This document shows, piece by piece, positions 32,483-41,003 of a DNA stretch of 44,977 bases. The translations under genes and the position numbers were made by a program. Positions within the stretch are counted from its first letter, which is position 1, and every line of letters begins with the position of its first letter. Under the pieces are notes generated by a model. It searched no databases. It saw only the letters and a list, made by a program, of their open reading frames with translations, and was not told where the DNA came from. Origin of the DNA: an uncultured Chloroflexota bacterium (lineage in GTDB: Bacteria; Chloroflexota; Anaerolineae; Anaerolineales; Anaerolineaceae); assembly GCA_902795255.1 (NCBI GenBank), contig CADBKS010000013.1, positions 1 to 44,977 of the forward strand, in the 5' to 3' direction.

Positions 32483-32767
32483 CTACGGAAGGCTGTCCAT
32501 ATAGGATCGCAGCACTTCCATATCCTCCGGACTGATTTCTGTTTTCAGGCTGCGGGCAAGGATCCCCCGTTTCAGGGCCTTGTCCCAGCAGTCTTTTGAA
32601 TCGTGAAGATAAGCTCCACGGCCGGGCATTTTGCCGGTTTTGTCCACGGCCACGCCTTCAGGCCCCCGCACGATGCGGATCAATGAACGTTTTTCATTGA
32701 CTTCCCGGCACGCAACGCAGGTGCGCTGGGGAACGTGCTTCTTCGGTTTGTTATCTGCGTTTGCCAT
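32483..32767 (-). CDS. rnpM: YlxR/RnpM family RNA-binding protein
   Basis: A 94-residue YlxR-family protein, recognised by RTCVACREVNEKRSLIRIVR and GKMPGRGAYLHDSKDCW. B. subtilis YlxR (RnpM) binds RNase P RNA and modulates its activity. It sits between nusA and infB as in Bacillota, but the usual L7Ae-like ylxQ that follows it is absent: infB starts about 70 bp downstream. Confidence 0.93.
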   Translation of the reverse strand: MANADNKPKKHVPQRTCVACREVNEKRSLIRIVRGPEGVAVDKTGKMPGRGAYLHDSKDCWDKALKRGILARSLKTEISPEDMEVLRSYMDSLP

Positions 32768-32793
32768 AGCATTTCCTTCACGGCAGGATGATC

Positions 32794-34707
32794 TTACCAG
32801 CCCCAGTCATCATCCCCGCGCTTGTGTTTGCGGCGGATCGTTGTGGAATCGCTGTCGGGATCATATTCGATCTCCACGCCCTTCTTCTTTTTCTTCTTCT
32901 TGGCGGGCTTGGTGTATTCGATATCGATCCGGTTGTCATCCTCGTCTTCATAATCGGACATACGGAGGCTGGCGTTGCTGAAGATCTCTTCCATGGACGG
33001 TTCGGGTTCATCGGAAGCCGGTTCGGGTTCGGCATGGACCGGTTCGGGTTCTTCGATGACCGGCTCCGGTTCGGGCTCGCTGACGGCCGGTTCGGGTTCT
33101 TCGATGACCGGTTCCGGCTCGGGCTCGTTAACGATGGCTTCGGGCTCTTCAACAGCGGTTTCCGGTTCTTCAGCCGGCATGTGTCTGCCGACGAACGCGA
33201 CGATCTTTGCCAGGTCGTTCATATCTTCGGAGGTAACGCCGTGGATCTTGAACATGATGTCCGGGTCGTTCTTCATGACATCATAAACCGCTTCAAAGGT
33301 ACCGTAGCCGTTGGATTCCAGAATATTGCAGACATGGGCCGGCAGGCCGCTTTCCTTGATGGAGCGGTGCAGGATCTCTTCGGAAGTGAGATCGCTTTCT
33401 TCCATCTTTTTGAGGACGTCCGCGACGCTGTAATGGACTTTCGCGGCTTTGCGCTTTTCGACGCGGTCCACGAAGCCGTTCAGGATCTCGACTTCATCGG
33501 CGGCGATCGCACGGCCTTCGTTCTTCTTGGCCAGGACGGCGCGGACCTTTTCGATCACTTCTTCCTCACCGGCGAACAATTCGGCGGCGCTGATGATGAT
33601 CGGTTCGCCGGAATTTTCGTGGGTCAGGCGGACTTCTTCACCCTTTTCGAAGGTGTAGATCAGTTCGGCTGCAGACTCGACAACGCTCTTGATATCGATG
33701 CGCCAACCGGTCAGACGGGCTGCCAGGCTGGCATTCTGACCGTCGCGGCCGATGGCCAGCGAAAGCTGGTCTTCCGGAACGATCACGGTCGCGTTGTTGC
33801 CTTCACCAAGGTACACACCGACGACACGGGCCGGGCTGATGGCCTTGGAGATGAAGATCACGGGATCCGGGTTCCATTCGATGACGTCGATCTTTTCGTC
33901 ATGAAGCTCGCGTACGATGGCCTGGATGCGGACACCGCGCAGACCGACGCAGGCACCGACCGGGTCGATCCCCTGCTGGGTCGCGGAAACGGCGATCTTC
34001 GCGCGTTTGCCGGGGTCACGGGTGATCGAGCGGATCTCCACGATCCCGTGGAAGATCTCCGGTACTTCGTTTTCAAGCAGGCGGCGGAGGAAGCCTTTGT
34101 GGGTCCGGGAGAGCAGGATCTGCGGATTGCGGGCGCTGTCCTTGACATCTGTTACCAGCGCGCGGACACGGTCATGCATGCGGAAGCGTTCCCCGTTGAT
34201 CAGCTCTTTCTGGGAGAGGAAGCCTTCTGCCTTCTTGTCCAGCCCGATGGTGTAACCCTCACGGTTGATCGACTGGACGACACCGCTGACGATCTCACCG
34301 ATCTGTTTTTCATAGTGGGACATCTGGTCATTGCGTTCCGCGTCCCGGATGCGCTGCTGGATCACCTGGCGCGCCGTCTGTGCGGCGACTCTGCCGAAAT
34401 CGCTCGGGGTCGATTCCACGATCACCATATCGCCGAGCTGGGCTTCCGGTTCCACCTTGCGGGCATCTTCAAGAAGCACTTCCGTGCGCTGATCGACGAC
34501 CGAGTCCACGACTTCCTTCTCGGCGTAGATGACAAATTTCCCGGTTTCCGGGTCAAGTTTGGCCTCGACATGCTGCGCGGCGGAAGCCGTCACGGCTTTT
34601 CGGTAGGCTGAAACCATCGCGGATTCCAGTGCCTGAATAATAACGTCGCGAGGCAGTTGTTTCTCTTCCAACACCTCATTGAAGGCCAGGACAAATTCAC
34701 TCTTCAT
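32794..34707 (-). CDS. nusA: Transcription factor NusA with long repeat-bearing acidic tail
   Basis: A 637-residue protein. ATG 34707 gives the canonical MKSEFVLAFNEVLEEKQLP; in-frame sequence upstream is leader. The N-terminal RNA polymerase-binding domain (1-130) is followed by S1 (about 137-202), then KH1 and KH2 (about 225-340, ending LSLAIGRDGQNASLAARLTG). Helical C-terminal domains reach about 510. Residues 512-571 are Glu-Pro repeats, including two 16-residue units starting EPEPEPVIEEPEP. A basic block (KKKKKKK, 603-609) and a tail ending KHKRGDDDWGW follow. Bacillota NusA usually ends near 350-400 residues. It controls pausing, termination and antitermination and heads this operon; rimP, its usual upstream neighbour, is absent. 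Confidence 0.95.
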   Translation of the reverse strand: MKSEFVLAFNEVLEEKQLPRDVIIQALESAMVSAYRKAVTASAAQHVEAKLDPETGKFVIYAEKEVVDSVVDQRTEVLLEDARKVEPEAQLGDMVIVESTPSDFGRVAAQTARQVIQQRIRDAERNDQMSHYEKQIGEIVSGVVQSINREGYTIGLDKKAEGFLSQKELINGERFRMHDRVRALVTDVKDSARNPQILLSRTHKGFLRRLLENEVPEIFHGIVEIRSITRDPGKRAKIAVSATQQGIDPVGACVGLRGVRIQAIVRELHDEKIDVIEWNPDPVIFISKAISPARVVGVYLGEGNNATVIVPEDQLSLAIGRDGQNASLAARLTGWRIDIKSVVESAAELIYTFEKGEEVRLTHENSGEPIIISAAELFAGEEEVIEKVRAVLAKKNEGRAIAADEVEILNGFVDRVEKRKAAKVHYSVADVLKKMEESDLTSEEILHRSIKESGLPAHVCNILESNGYGTFEAVYDVMKNDPDIMFKIHGVTSEDMNDLAKIVAFVGRHMPAEEPETAVEEPEAIVNEPEPEPVIEEPEPAVSEPEPEPVIEEPEPVHAEPEPASDEPEPSMEEIFSNASLRMSDYEDEDDNRIDIEYTKPAKKKKKKKGVEIEYDPDSDSTTIRRKHKRGDDDWGW

Positions 34708-34813
34708 CCTTTTTCCAATCTCCTGATATGTCTTATCCGCAGTCTTCCGGGCTGCGGTCATTCTGCAGTACGGTCCTGTACTGTTAAATTCACACTGCTG
34801 CCTTATAAACACA

Positions 34814-34835
34814 GGAGCGGGGCCTCCCCCACTCC
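34814..34835 (-). promoter_or_regulatory. GC-rich hairpin in the nusA leader
   Basis: Minus-strand RNA forms GGAGTGGGG, loop GAGG, CCCCGCTCC: a 9-bp stem with one G-U pair, followed by TGTGTTTAT. It lies between the promoter and nusA. The short U-rich stretch makes weak attenuation possible, and NusA autoregulation by leader structure is known in other bacteria. The remaining leader has further small inverted repeats. Confidence 0.5.
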
Positions 34836-34884
34836 TTCGGTATTCCAAAGCAAGTTGTAAGTATCTTTTATTGATACTGATGTT

Positions 34885-34913
34885 ATTTTAGCATAAATCC
34901 GCCGGCTTTGCAA
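34885..34913 (-). promoter_or_regulatory. Promoter of the nusA-ribF operon
   Basis: Read on the minus strand: TTGCAA (34908-34913), a 17-bp spacer and TAAAAT (34885-34890), with TATG just before the -10. It lies about 180 bp upstream of the nusA ATG in an AT-rich patch. It is the only good promoter-like pair found between the secreted-protein gene and nusA. Confidence 0.7.
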
Positions 34914-34953
34914 GCACGAATTACAACGGAAAAACGCCTTTCCAAGCCCTTTT

Positions 34954-35670
34954 TTATTTCACCTGCTCCGCGGATCCGGACCCGGACAGGGGCTCGAGCG
35001 ACGCGCGCAGGGCTTCCCGGGACATTGCGCTGAAGGTCTCGTTGTCGGTCATGTTCCATCTGAAGGTGAACGTACCTTTTTCCAGTCCTTCAAAACAGGT
35101 ATCTTCCAGGGTGTTGAACGCTTCTTCGCTGATCGGGCTGCCGTCCGCATCGCTGAATACGGATGTGCAGTGCTCCGGATCGGTGCAGGTGATATACTGC
35201 TGCCCCAGCATCTTTTCTTTCCAGACGCCGTTTTCCAGATACGCGGCGCGTTTGGACTGCCAGCTTTCCGCGTAACCGTTCCGGACAAAGTCCGGGAAAA
35301 TGTAATAGCGGAGCCCGCTTTCACTGTCGAAGAAAACCGGCACGGTTTCCATCATGATATCCGGCGCGGAGTCGTAAACGGGCCGGTCCTGCGTGATCTC
35401 TGTCAGGCTGAGGCCGTCTTCACTGACTTCATAAATATTGAAGTAGGTGTAAAGGCCGGTCCCCTGCAGGGTGGCGGCAATGATCTCCGTCCGGCCGTTC
35501 CCGTCGAGGTCGGCAGCGGTATAGCCCCACTGGCCGAAATCGATATCATGTTTCCAGGTGTCGGCACCGGCAGCGATCAGGTCCAGCTGTGCGGACAGGT
35601 CCGGGTCTGCCTGCACGGCTGACGCTGTGAGCAGGATGAATGCAAACAAAAGGGTCAATAATCTTTTCAT
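34954..35670 (-). CDS. Secreted protein with FG-GAP/VCBS-like motif, function unknown
   Basis: A 238-residue protein with a clear signal peptide (MKRLLTLLFAFILLTASAVQA). Cleavage probably comes after AVQA; no lipobox Cys is seen. Early in the mature part, WGYTAADLDGNGRTEIIAA matches the calcium-binding strand of FG-GAP/VCBS repeats, but only one such motif is evident. The rest has no family I recognise. It starts 23 bp after the C69 dipeptidase gene with GGAGATG upstream, so it is probably the last gene of an exoA-led operon. It may bind a polymer or ion outside the cell. Confidence 0.75.
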   Translation of the reverse strand: MKRLLTLLFAFILLTASAVQADPDLSAQLDLIAAGADTWKHDIDFGQWGYTAADLDGNGRTEIIAATLQGTGLYTYFNIYEVSEDGLSLTEITQDRPVYDSAPDIMMETVPVFFDSESGLRYYIFPDFVRNGYAESWQSKRAAYLENGVWKEKMLGQQYITCTDPEHCTSVFSDADGSPISEEAFNTLEDTCFEGLEKGTFTFRWNMTDNETFSAMSREALRASLEPLSGSGSAEQVK

Positions 35671-35693
35671 CGGTCATCTCCGTAATATTGATT

Positions 35694-37511
35694 TCAGCAG
35701 AAATGCAGGATGGTCTGTCCGGCAAAGGTGCGCCCGGCAGTGTTGACGCCGCCGAGATAAAAGTCGAAATCTCCCGCGCAGAAGGCATGTTCTATGACCT
35801 GACGGATCTCAAAGGCTGCCTGCCAGCTGCCGTCCTCATTCCGGCGCAGACTGCCCGGAATGACCGGGGAGGATTCGGTCTCCAGAAGCCCCATCCCCTG
35901 CATGAGGAGCATCCCTTCTTCAGAAGGGACCTGTCCTTCCGGCATGCGGAAGCGGATGAGAAGGGATGCGGGCGGGTCCTCCCTGCGCAGCGTTTCCTGC
36001 GGCAGGATCGACACCAGGTTGAAATGCTCCCCCGCGAAGGTCTGCCATTCGATCAGCGCGGCTTCGATCCGCTCCCTGTCAAAGGCTGCCAGATCTCCGC
36101 CGGACGCCAGGACGGCTTCGTTTTCTGCCTTTTCCCGTTCCAGATGGGTACGGCGGAGTTCATGGAGCGGCTCTTCCACGTCGCGGAACTGCATATCCGC
36201 GAGTTCCTGGAAGGTGCGGAAGACCTGCCACCAGACATTTTCCTGCCAGCAGACGCGTTCCGGACGGCAGACAAAGTGTTCGCGGATCGCTTTTTCCGGA
36301 TCTTCGTGCGGCTCCAGGATCTCCGGAATGCCGCAGAGCGGATGCAGCGGGATGAACGGCTGGTGGCAGCTGCGTCCGAAAGCGGTCCAGAGCGTGGTCT
36401 GTTCATTCCGGTCCGCGAACTGGATCAGCGTTGTTTCCGTGGAATTCCCGTAACACAGGATCACGCCCCTGCGCAGGTGCGGACTCTTCCCGGGACCGAG
36501 CGCGGCAATGCTGTCCGGAGTCAGCTGGGCGTGGGAACAGAGGACTTCCGCCATCTTTTCGATGGTGACCGGCCGCACTGGCCGGATGCAGAACGGATAG
36601 AAGCTGCGGTCCGGGTCCCCGTGCACATCCGCGAACGGGTCCGGCGGGCACTGCAGGTCCGGATCTTCCATGATCAGGCGCATCCCGTGCAGGTGCCGGT
36701 TGGTGTTGTAGGTCACTTTCCAGCTGCTTTTGTCCTGGTAAACGTACGCATAGTCAAAGTCCGCATAACTGCCGGGAACGGAAGGTGTGTACCAGCCGTT
36801 CTTTTCGGCGTTGGCGATCAGGTCGGCCGGGTAGAGGATGGCACCCTGAGAGAAGTTGGCATCCATCGGTACTTTCGGATCTTCCGGATCGAGCGGCAGG
36901 GAGACGGGAAACTCCATCAGGCTGTGGATGGTCAGGTGGTTGGAAAGGATCATCACCGCGTCATCCGGCACTCTTGCTGCTGCGTAATAAACGCCGCGGG
37001 CAGCCTGAATGTTCCAGGCTTCATCTTTATCCGCGATCGTGAAGTTCCGCCCGGGGGCCGCGTGCCCCCATTCCGCGATAAGGCTCAGCGCGATCTGTAC
37101 CCCGTGACGGGCGCTCCGGGCTCTTTCCCCGACAGCGCGGCGGATGTTGTAGCTGATCCCGCCGTCTTTGACGAGCGACGGATCATCCGGATCGGGCTTT
37201 GTTTTCTGTGCGGCATTGCTGGTGAAAAGCACGCCGAAACGGTTGTAAAACATGTCCGCGTTGGGTTCCCCGCCCTTCGGGTTGACGTGTTCGACCCAGT
37301 AGGAACGGAAGGTGTGGCCTGCCTGCGGAATGGATGCGAGCCCTTCTTCTGCGGGCAGGAAGGCCTGCCCGGGATCATTGAGGTCGTGGTCTGTTTCCGG
37401 CAGGATGCCGCGGTAAAGGACGTAGCGTCCGCGTTCGTCTTCATTGTGGGCCGCCAGGACCAGCCCGGTTTCGGTGATCTTTTTTCCTGCAAGGATGGTT
37501 GTACAGCTCAT
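35694..37511 (-). CDS. C69 (U34) family dipeptidase
   Basis: A 605-residue N-terminal-nucleophile hydrolase. The protein starts MSCTTILAGKKITETG, with Cys3 as the expected nucleophile after removal of the first residues, followed by the HNEDE motif of PepD-type dipeptidases. Other family-like segments are GGISYNIRRAVGERARSA, DKDEAWNIQ and DANFSQGA. About 140 C-terminal residues (from roughly 460) look like an added beta-rich module. There is no signal peptide, so it probably cleaves dipeptides in the cytoplasm. AAGGAGAA precedes the ATG. It follows the DUF2461 gene by 32 bp. Confidence 0.88.
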   Translation of the reverse strand: MSCTTILAGKKITETGLVLAAHNEDERGRYVLYRGILPETDHDLNDPGQAFLPAEEGLASIPQAGHTFRSYWVEHVNPKGGEPNADMFYNRFGVLFTSNAAQKTKPDPDDPSLVKDGGISYNIRRAVGERARSARHGVQIALSLIAEWGHAAPGRNFTIADKDEAWNIQAARGVYYAAARVPDDAVMILSNHLTIHSLMEFPVSLPLDPEDPKVPMDANFSQGAILYPADLIANAEKNGWYTPSVPGSYADFDYAYVYQDKSSWKVTYNTNRHLHGMRLIMEDPDLQCPPDPFADVHGDPDRSFYPFCIRPVRPVTIEKMAEVLCSHAQLTPDSIAALGPGKSPHLRRGVILCYGNSTETTLIQFADRNEQTTLWTAFGRSCHQPFIPLHPLCGIPEILEPHEDPEKAIREHFVCRPERVCWQENVWWQVFRTFQELADMQFRDVEEPLHELRRTHLEREKAENEAVLASGGDLAAFDRERIEAALIEWQTFAGEHFNLVSILPQETLRREDPPASLLIRFRMPEGQVPSEEGMLLMQGMGLLETESSPVIPGSLRRNEDGSWQAAFEIRQVIEHAFCAGDFDFYLGGVNTAGRTFAGQTILHFC

Positions 37512-37543
37512 CGGAACGTTCTCCTTACAATTTTTTTCTTCGT

Positions 37544-38218
37544 TTATGCTTCGCCCCGCCAGGAGGTTTCGGCTTTTACCAGGAACCGGTAGATCGGTGC
37601 GATGCTTTGGAAATCTTCCGCAACATCAGCGGAGAGCCCTTCGCTGAAGAGTTTATCGAAGTCGCTGCTTTCGCATACCCAGTTGAAGGTCTTCCGGTTG
37701 AGCCAGTCCCGATAGGGTACGGGCGCTTCCGGAAAGTGCTCGCGTTTGTAGCTTTCGCCTTCCAGCGAGAAGACCTTCTGTTTTTTATGGGCCCGGAAGG
37801 CTTTGCGGAAGTCTTTGTCCTCGGCAAGGATCATGCCGCGGATCGCTTCAAGCGTCTCTTTGGCGGGAATATAATATCCCATCCCGTAGCTGAAACCGCG
37901 GGGGGAAAGTTCGAAGTAATAGCAGGGATAACCCATGTAAACTTCCCTGCTCCGTCCGAAGGTGCACCAGATGTGGTCGCGGAAAAACGGGCCGTTCCCG
38001 ATGATCCGGGCATCCCGGTAGACCCGGGCGATGCGTTTTTCGGAGACATCCATCAGCGGGTCGATCTCCAGCATGACCGGCTGCAGGTCCCGGACAAACT
38101 GCACGAAAGGCTCCTGGACCAGTGTTTTGTAGCGGTCTTTGTTTTCATGGTACCAGGCCCTGTCGTTTCTGGACCGGTTCTCGAAAAGAAAGTCGAGTGC
38201 TTCGTTTGAAAAGGGCAT
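37544..38218 (-). CDS. DUF2461 (TIGR02453) family protein
   Basis: A 224-residue protein of the uncharacterised DUF2461 family. The start MPFSNEALDFLFENRSRNDR is typical, followed by AWYHENKDRYKTLVQEPF, RVYRDARI and ELSPRGFSYGMGYY. The open frame extends upstream into exoA, but ATG 38218, with a GAGGCGG site, gives the family N-terminus. It starts 8 bp after the exoA stop, so the two are almost certainly cotranscribed. No biochemical function is established for the family. Confidence 0.88.
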   Translation of the reverse strand: MPFSNEALDFLFENRSRNDRAWYHENKDRYKTLVQEPFVQFVRDLQPVMLEIDPLMDVSEKRIARVYRDARIIGNGPFFRDHIWCTFGRSREVYMGYPCYYFELSPRGFSYGMGYYIPAKETLEAIRGMILAEDKDFRKAFRAHKKQKVFSLEGESYKREHFPEAPVPYRDWLNRKTFNWVCESSDFDKLFSEGLSADVAEDFQSIAPIYRFLVKAETSWRGEA

Positions 38219-38226
38219 TTTCCGCC

Positions 38227-38982
38227 TCAGAATTCCATTGTGATCTCGACCGGACAGTGGTCGGACCCGAAAATCTCCTGACGGATCGCGGCGCTTTTCA
38301 GGTTCGGCAGCAGCCGTTCGGAGAGCAGAAAATAGTCGATGCGCCATCCGGCGTTCCGTTCACGGGCGCGCATCCGGTAGGACCACCAGCTGTATTCCCC
38401 TTCCGCGTCGGGATAAAAATAACGGAAGGAGTCCGCGAAACCGGAAGCGAGCATCGCGGAGATCTGGCTGCGTTCCTCATCGGAAAAGCCTGCGTTCCCA
38501 CGGTTCGGGCCGGGATTTTTCAGGTCGATCTCTTCATGGGCAACGTTCATGTCGCCGCACATGATCACCGGTTTGCTCCGGTCCAGTCCTTTTACATATT
38601 CACGAAAGTCATTTTCCCACTGCATCCTGTACCCGATGCGGGCCAGCCCGTCCTGCGCGTTCGGGGTGTAGATGTTTACCAGATAGAATTTTTCGAATTC
38701 AAGCGTGATGGCGCGTCCTTCGTGGTTATGGATGTCCTGCGGGAGCCCGTAGGAGACGGACAGCGGTTCATGTCTGCTGAAAACCGCGGTGCCGGAATAA
38801 CCTTTCTTCTCTGCGGAGTACCAGTACTGCCGGTAACCGGGCAGATCCAGTTCCAGCTGCCCGGGCTGCATTTTTGTTTCCTGCAGACAGAAAAAGTCCG
38901 CATTTTCGGCCGTGAAAAAGTCCATGAAGCCCTTTCCCATACAGGCCCGCAGACCGTTTACATTCCAGGATATAAATTTCAT
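38227..38982 (-). CDS. exoA: Exodeoxyribonuclease III (AP endonuclease)
   Basis: A 251-residue ExoIII-family nuclease for abasic-site repair. Motifs are MKFISWNVNGLRA, LQETKMQPGQL (metal-binding Glu), NIYTPNAQDG, CGDMNVAHEEIDL, WWSYRMRARERNAGWRIDY and SDHCPVEI (catalytic Asp-His). ATG 38982 is preferred to 38988 because AGGAG is then 7 bases away. It heads a likely four-gene operon and is divergent from glnS across 154 bp. Confidence 0.95.
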   Translation of the reverse strand: MKFISWNVNGLRACMGKGFMDFFTAENADFFCLQETKMQPGQLELDLPGYRQYWYSAEKKGYSGTAVFSRHEPLSVSYGLPQDIHNHEGRAITLEFEKFYLVNIYTPNAQDGLARIGYRMQWENDFREYVKGLDRSKPVIMCGDMNVAHEEIDLKNPGPNRGNAGFSDEERSQISAMLASGFADSFRYFYPDAEGEYSWWSYRMRARERNAGWRIDYFLLSERLLPNLKSAAIRQEIFGSDHCPVEITMEF

Positions 38983-39015
38983 CACCATTCTCCTGTTGTT
39001 TCGTAATGTTCCCTA

Positions 39016-39021
39016 ATTATA
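39016..39021 (-). promoter_or_regulatory. Possible -10 element for the exoA operon
   Basis: A consensus TATAAT on the minus strand 34 bp before the exoA start, in the divergent exoA-glnS spacer. No convincing -35 was found at the right distance, so this is tentative. Confidence 0.35.
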
Positions 39022-39071
39022 ATGGTTTCGCCTGATGTTCCGGAAATCCGTGCGCTTTTTCTCACTCCCTG

Positions 39072-39101
39072 CAGACGGATCCGGTGTTTTCATGTTATAC
39101 T
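39072..39101 (+). promoter_or_regulatory. Possible glnS promoter
   Basis: TATACT (39096-39101) is a good -10, 36 bp before the glnS ATG. The best -35 is the poor CAGACG (39072-39077) with an 18-bp spacer. No T-box specifier structure was recognised in the short leader. Confidence 0.4.
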
Positions 39102-39136
39102 AACAACTCGTAGACATGTAACACAAGGAGCTGTGT

Positions 39137-40876
39137 ATGAGCGAAAAGATCATCAATGACGAATCCGCCGAAAATGCGGAGAACCGGAATTTTATTTACA
39201 ATTTTATTAAAGAAGACATTGCCCCGGGCGGACAGTTCGAGGGCCTGCAGGTTCATACACGTTTCCCGCCCGAACCGAACGGGTATCTGCATATCGGCCA
39301 CTGCAAGGCGCTGTGCATTGATTTCGGCATGGCAGAAAAATTCGGCGGCCTGTGCAACCTGCGGATGGATGATACCAACCCGGCCAAGGAAGATACGGAA
39401 TATGTTGACGCGATCCAGCAGGATATCCACTGGCTCGGTTTTGACTGGGGCGACCGCTTCTTCTACGGTTCGGACTATTTCGAAAAGGATTATGAATACG
39501 CGGTCGAGCTGATCAAAAAGGGCCTGGCATATGTCTGCGAACTTTCCCCCGAAGAGTTCAAAGCCAACCGCGGTGACACATCCACGCCGGCGACCTCCCC
39601 TTACCGGGACCGCCCGATCGAGGAAAACCTGGCGCTGTTCGAGAAGATGAAGAACGGTGAGGTTCCCGAAGGCGCGATGACGCTCCGCGCGAAGATCGAC
39701 CTGGCCTCCGGCAACTTCAACATGCGCGATCCCGTGATCTACCGGATCCGCTTCATCAACCATCACCGACAGGGGACAAAATGGTGCATCTTCCCGATGT
39801 ACGATTTCGCACACCCGATTCAGGATGCGCTCGAGGGGATCACGCACTCCCTCTGCTCTCTGGAATATGAAGACCACCGCCCGCTGTATGACTGGGTCGT
39901 GACCCATGTTTCCATCCCGTACCACAAGCCGCGGCAGATCGAGTTCGCCCGGCTCGGGATCGACCATACCGTAATGTCCAAGCGCAAGCTCCGCAAACTG
40001 GTCGAGGAAAAGTATGTTTCCGGCTGGGATGACCCGCGCATGCCGACTCTCTGCGGTCTGCGCCGCCGCGGTTATACGGCTGCCGCGATCCGCAATTTCT
40101 GCGATTCGATCGGTGTCGGCAAGAGCGTGAATGTGATCGAATACGCGGAACTGGAACGCTGCCTGCGCGACGATTTGAACAATATCGCGGAACGGACCAT
40201 GGCTGTGCTGCATCCGGTCAAACTGACCGTCACCAACTATCCTGACGGACAGTCCGAGACCTTCACGGTCGAAAACAACCCGTTAAATCCGGAACAGGGG
40301 ACCCGTGAGATCACTTTCAGCAAGCATCTCTGGCTGGAAGCGGATGACTTTATGGAAAATCCGATCCCGAAGTACAAGCGCATGTTCCCCGGCAATGAAG
40401 TCCGTCTGAAGGGCGCTTACCTGGTGAAGTGCACCGGCTGTGTCAAGGATGATGACGGCAATGTGATCGAAGTCCTGTGCGAATACGATCCGGAATCCCG
40501 CGGCGGGGATCCTGCGGACGGCCGCAAGGTCAAAGGCGCGACGATCCACTGGGTGGATTCCGCCAACTGTGTGGATGCCGAGGTCCGTCTGTATGACAAC
40601 CTGTTCTCCGATCCGCAGCCGGACAGCCCGGAACATGAGAACTTTATCGACTGCCTCAACCCGGAAAGCCTTACGATCCTGCAGAACTGCAAGGTCGAAA
40701 AGGGACTGGTCGATGTGGCAAAGGAGTTTGAGTCCCGCGAGAATAAGACCGGGACGAACGCTCCGACCTTCCAGTTCATGCGGGTCGGTTTCTTCTGCAT
40801 GGATAACCGGGATTCAACGCCGGACCATCTGGTGTTCAACCGCTCGGTCCTGCTGAAGGACGGTTTCAAAAAATAA
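39137..40876 (+). CDS. glnS: Glutaminyl-tRNA synthetase
   Basis: A 579-residue class I aminoacyl-tRNA synthetase of the E. coli/eukaryotic GlnRS type. RFPPEPNGYLHIGH is the HIGH motif in its GlnRS-specific context, MDDTNPAKEDTEYV follows, and HTVMSKRKL is the KMSKS equivalent. The C-terminal anticodon-binding beta-barrels include SANCVDAEVRLYDNLF. AAGGAG precedes the ATG by 7 bases. Many Bacillota lack GlnRS and make Gln-tRNA with GatCAB, so its presence is informative about the lineage. It is a single-gene unit closed by a strong terminator. Confidence 0.96.
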   Translation: MSEKIINDESAENAENRNFIYNFIKEDIAPGGQFEGLQVHTRFPPEPNGYLHIGHCKALCIDFGMAEKFGGLCNLRMDDTNPAKEDTEYVDAIQQDIHWLGFDWGDRFFYGSDYFEKDYEYAVELIKKGLAYVCELSPEEFKANRGDTSTPATSPYRDRPIEENLALFEKMKNGEVPEGAMTLRAKIDLASGNFNMRDPVIYRIRFINHHRQGTKWCIFPMYDFAHPIQDALEGITHSLCSLEYEDHRPLYDWVVTHVSIPYHKPRQIEFARLGIDHTVMSKRKLRKLVEEKYVSGWDDPRMPTLCGLRRRGYTAAAIRNFCDSIGVGKSVNVIEYAELERCLRDDLNNIAERTMAVLHPVKLTVTNYPDGQSETFTVENNPLNPEQGTREITFSKHLWLEADDFMENPIPKYKRMFPGNEVRLKGAYLVKCTGCVKDDDGNVIEVLCEYDPESRGGDPADGRKVKGATIHWVDSANCVDAEVRLYDNLFSDPQPDSPEHENFIDCLNPESLTILQNCKVEKGLVDVAKEFESRENKTGTNAPTFQFMRVGFFCMDNRDSTPDHLVFNRSVLLKDGFKK

Positions 40877-40899
40877 CAGGCTGCTCTGATGCCGATCTG

Positions 40900-40933
40900 G
40901 ATCCCGTGCGGGAATTCCCGCACGGGATCTTTT
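40900..40933 (+). terminator. Intrinsic terminator after glnS
   Basis: A perfect 30-base palindrome (40900-40929; arms GATCCCGTGCGGG and CCCGCACGGGATC around AATT) followed by TTTT, 23 bp after the glnS stop. A TATAAT follows at 40936-40941, but without a usable -35. Confidence 0.9.
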
Positions 40934-41003
40934 GTTATAATCATTAAACATTCGGATCTATTTTTGTGAGTTGCTGCGGACGGTGCGGTCCGCGGGAGGA
41001 ATG

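Noticed and set aside
33041..33127. Short repeats resembling a CRISPR array
   Set aside because: The repeats are in frame within nusA, encode Glu-Pro units and lack unique spacers.
32788..34611. A 607-codon open frame on the plus strand
   Set aside because: It mirrors nusA; its Gly/Phe/Ser-rich repeats are just the reverse complement of the Glu-Pro tail and conserved NusA domains.
35640..37592. A 650-codon open frame on the plus strand
   Set aside because: It is antisense to the C69 dipeptidase, which has clear catalytic motifs and a proper ribosome-binding site.
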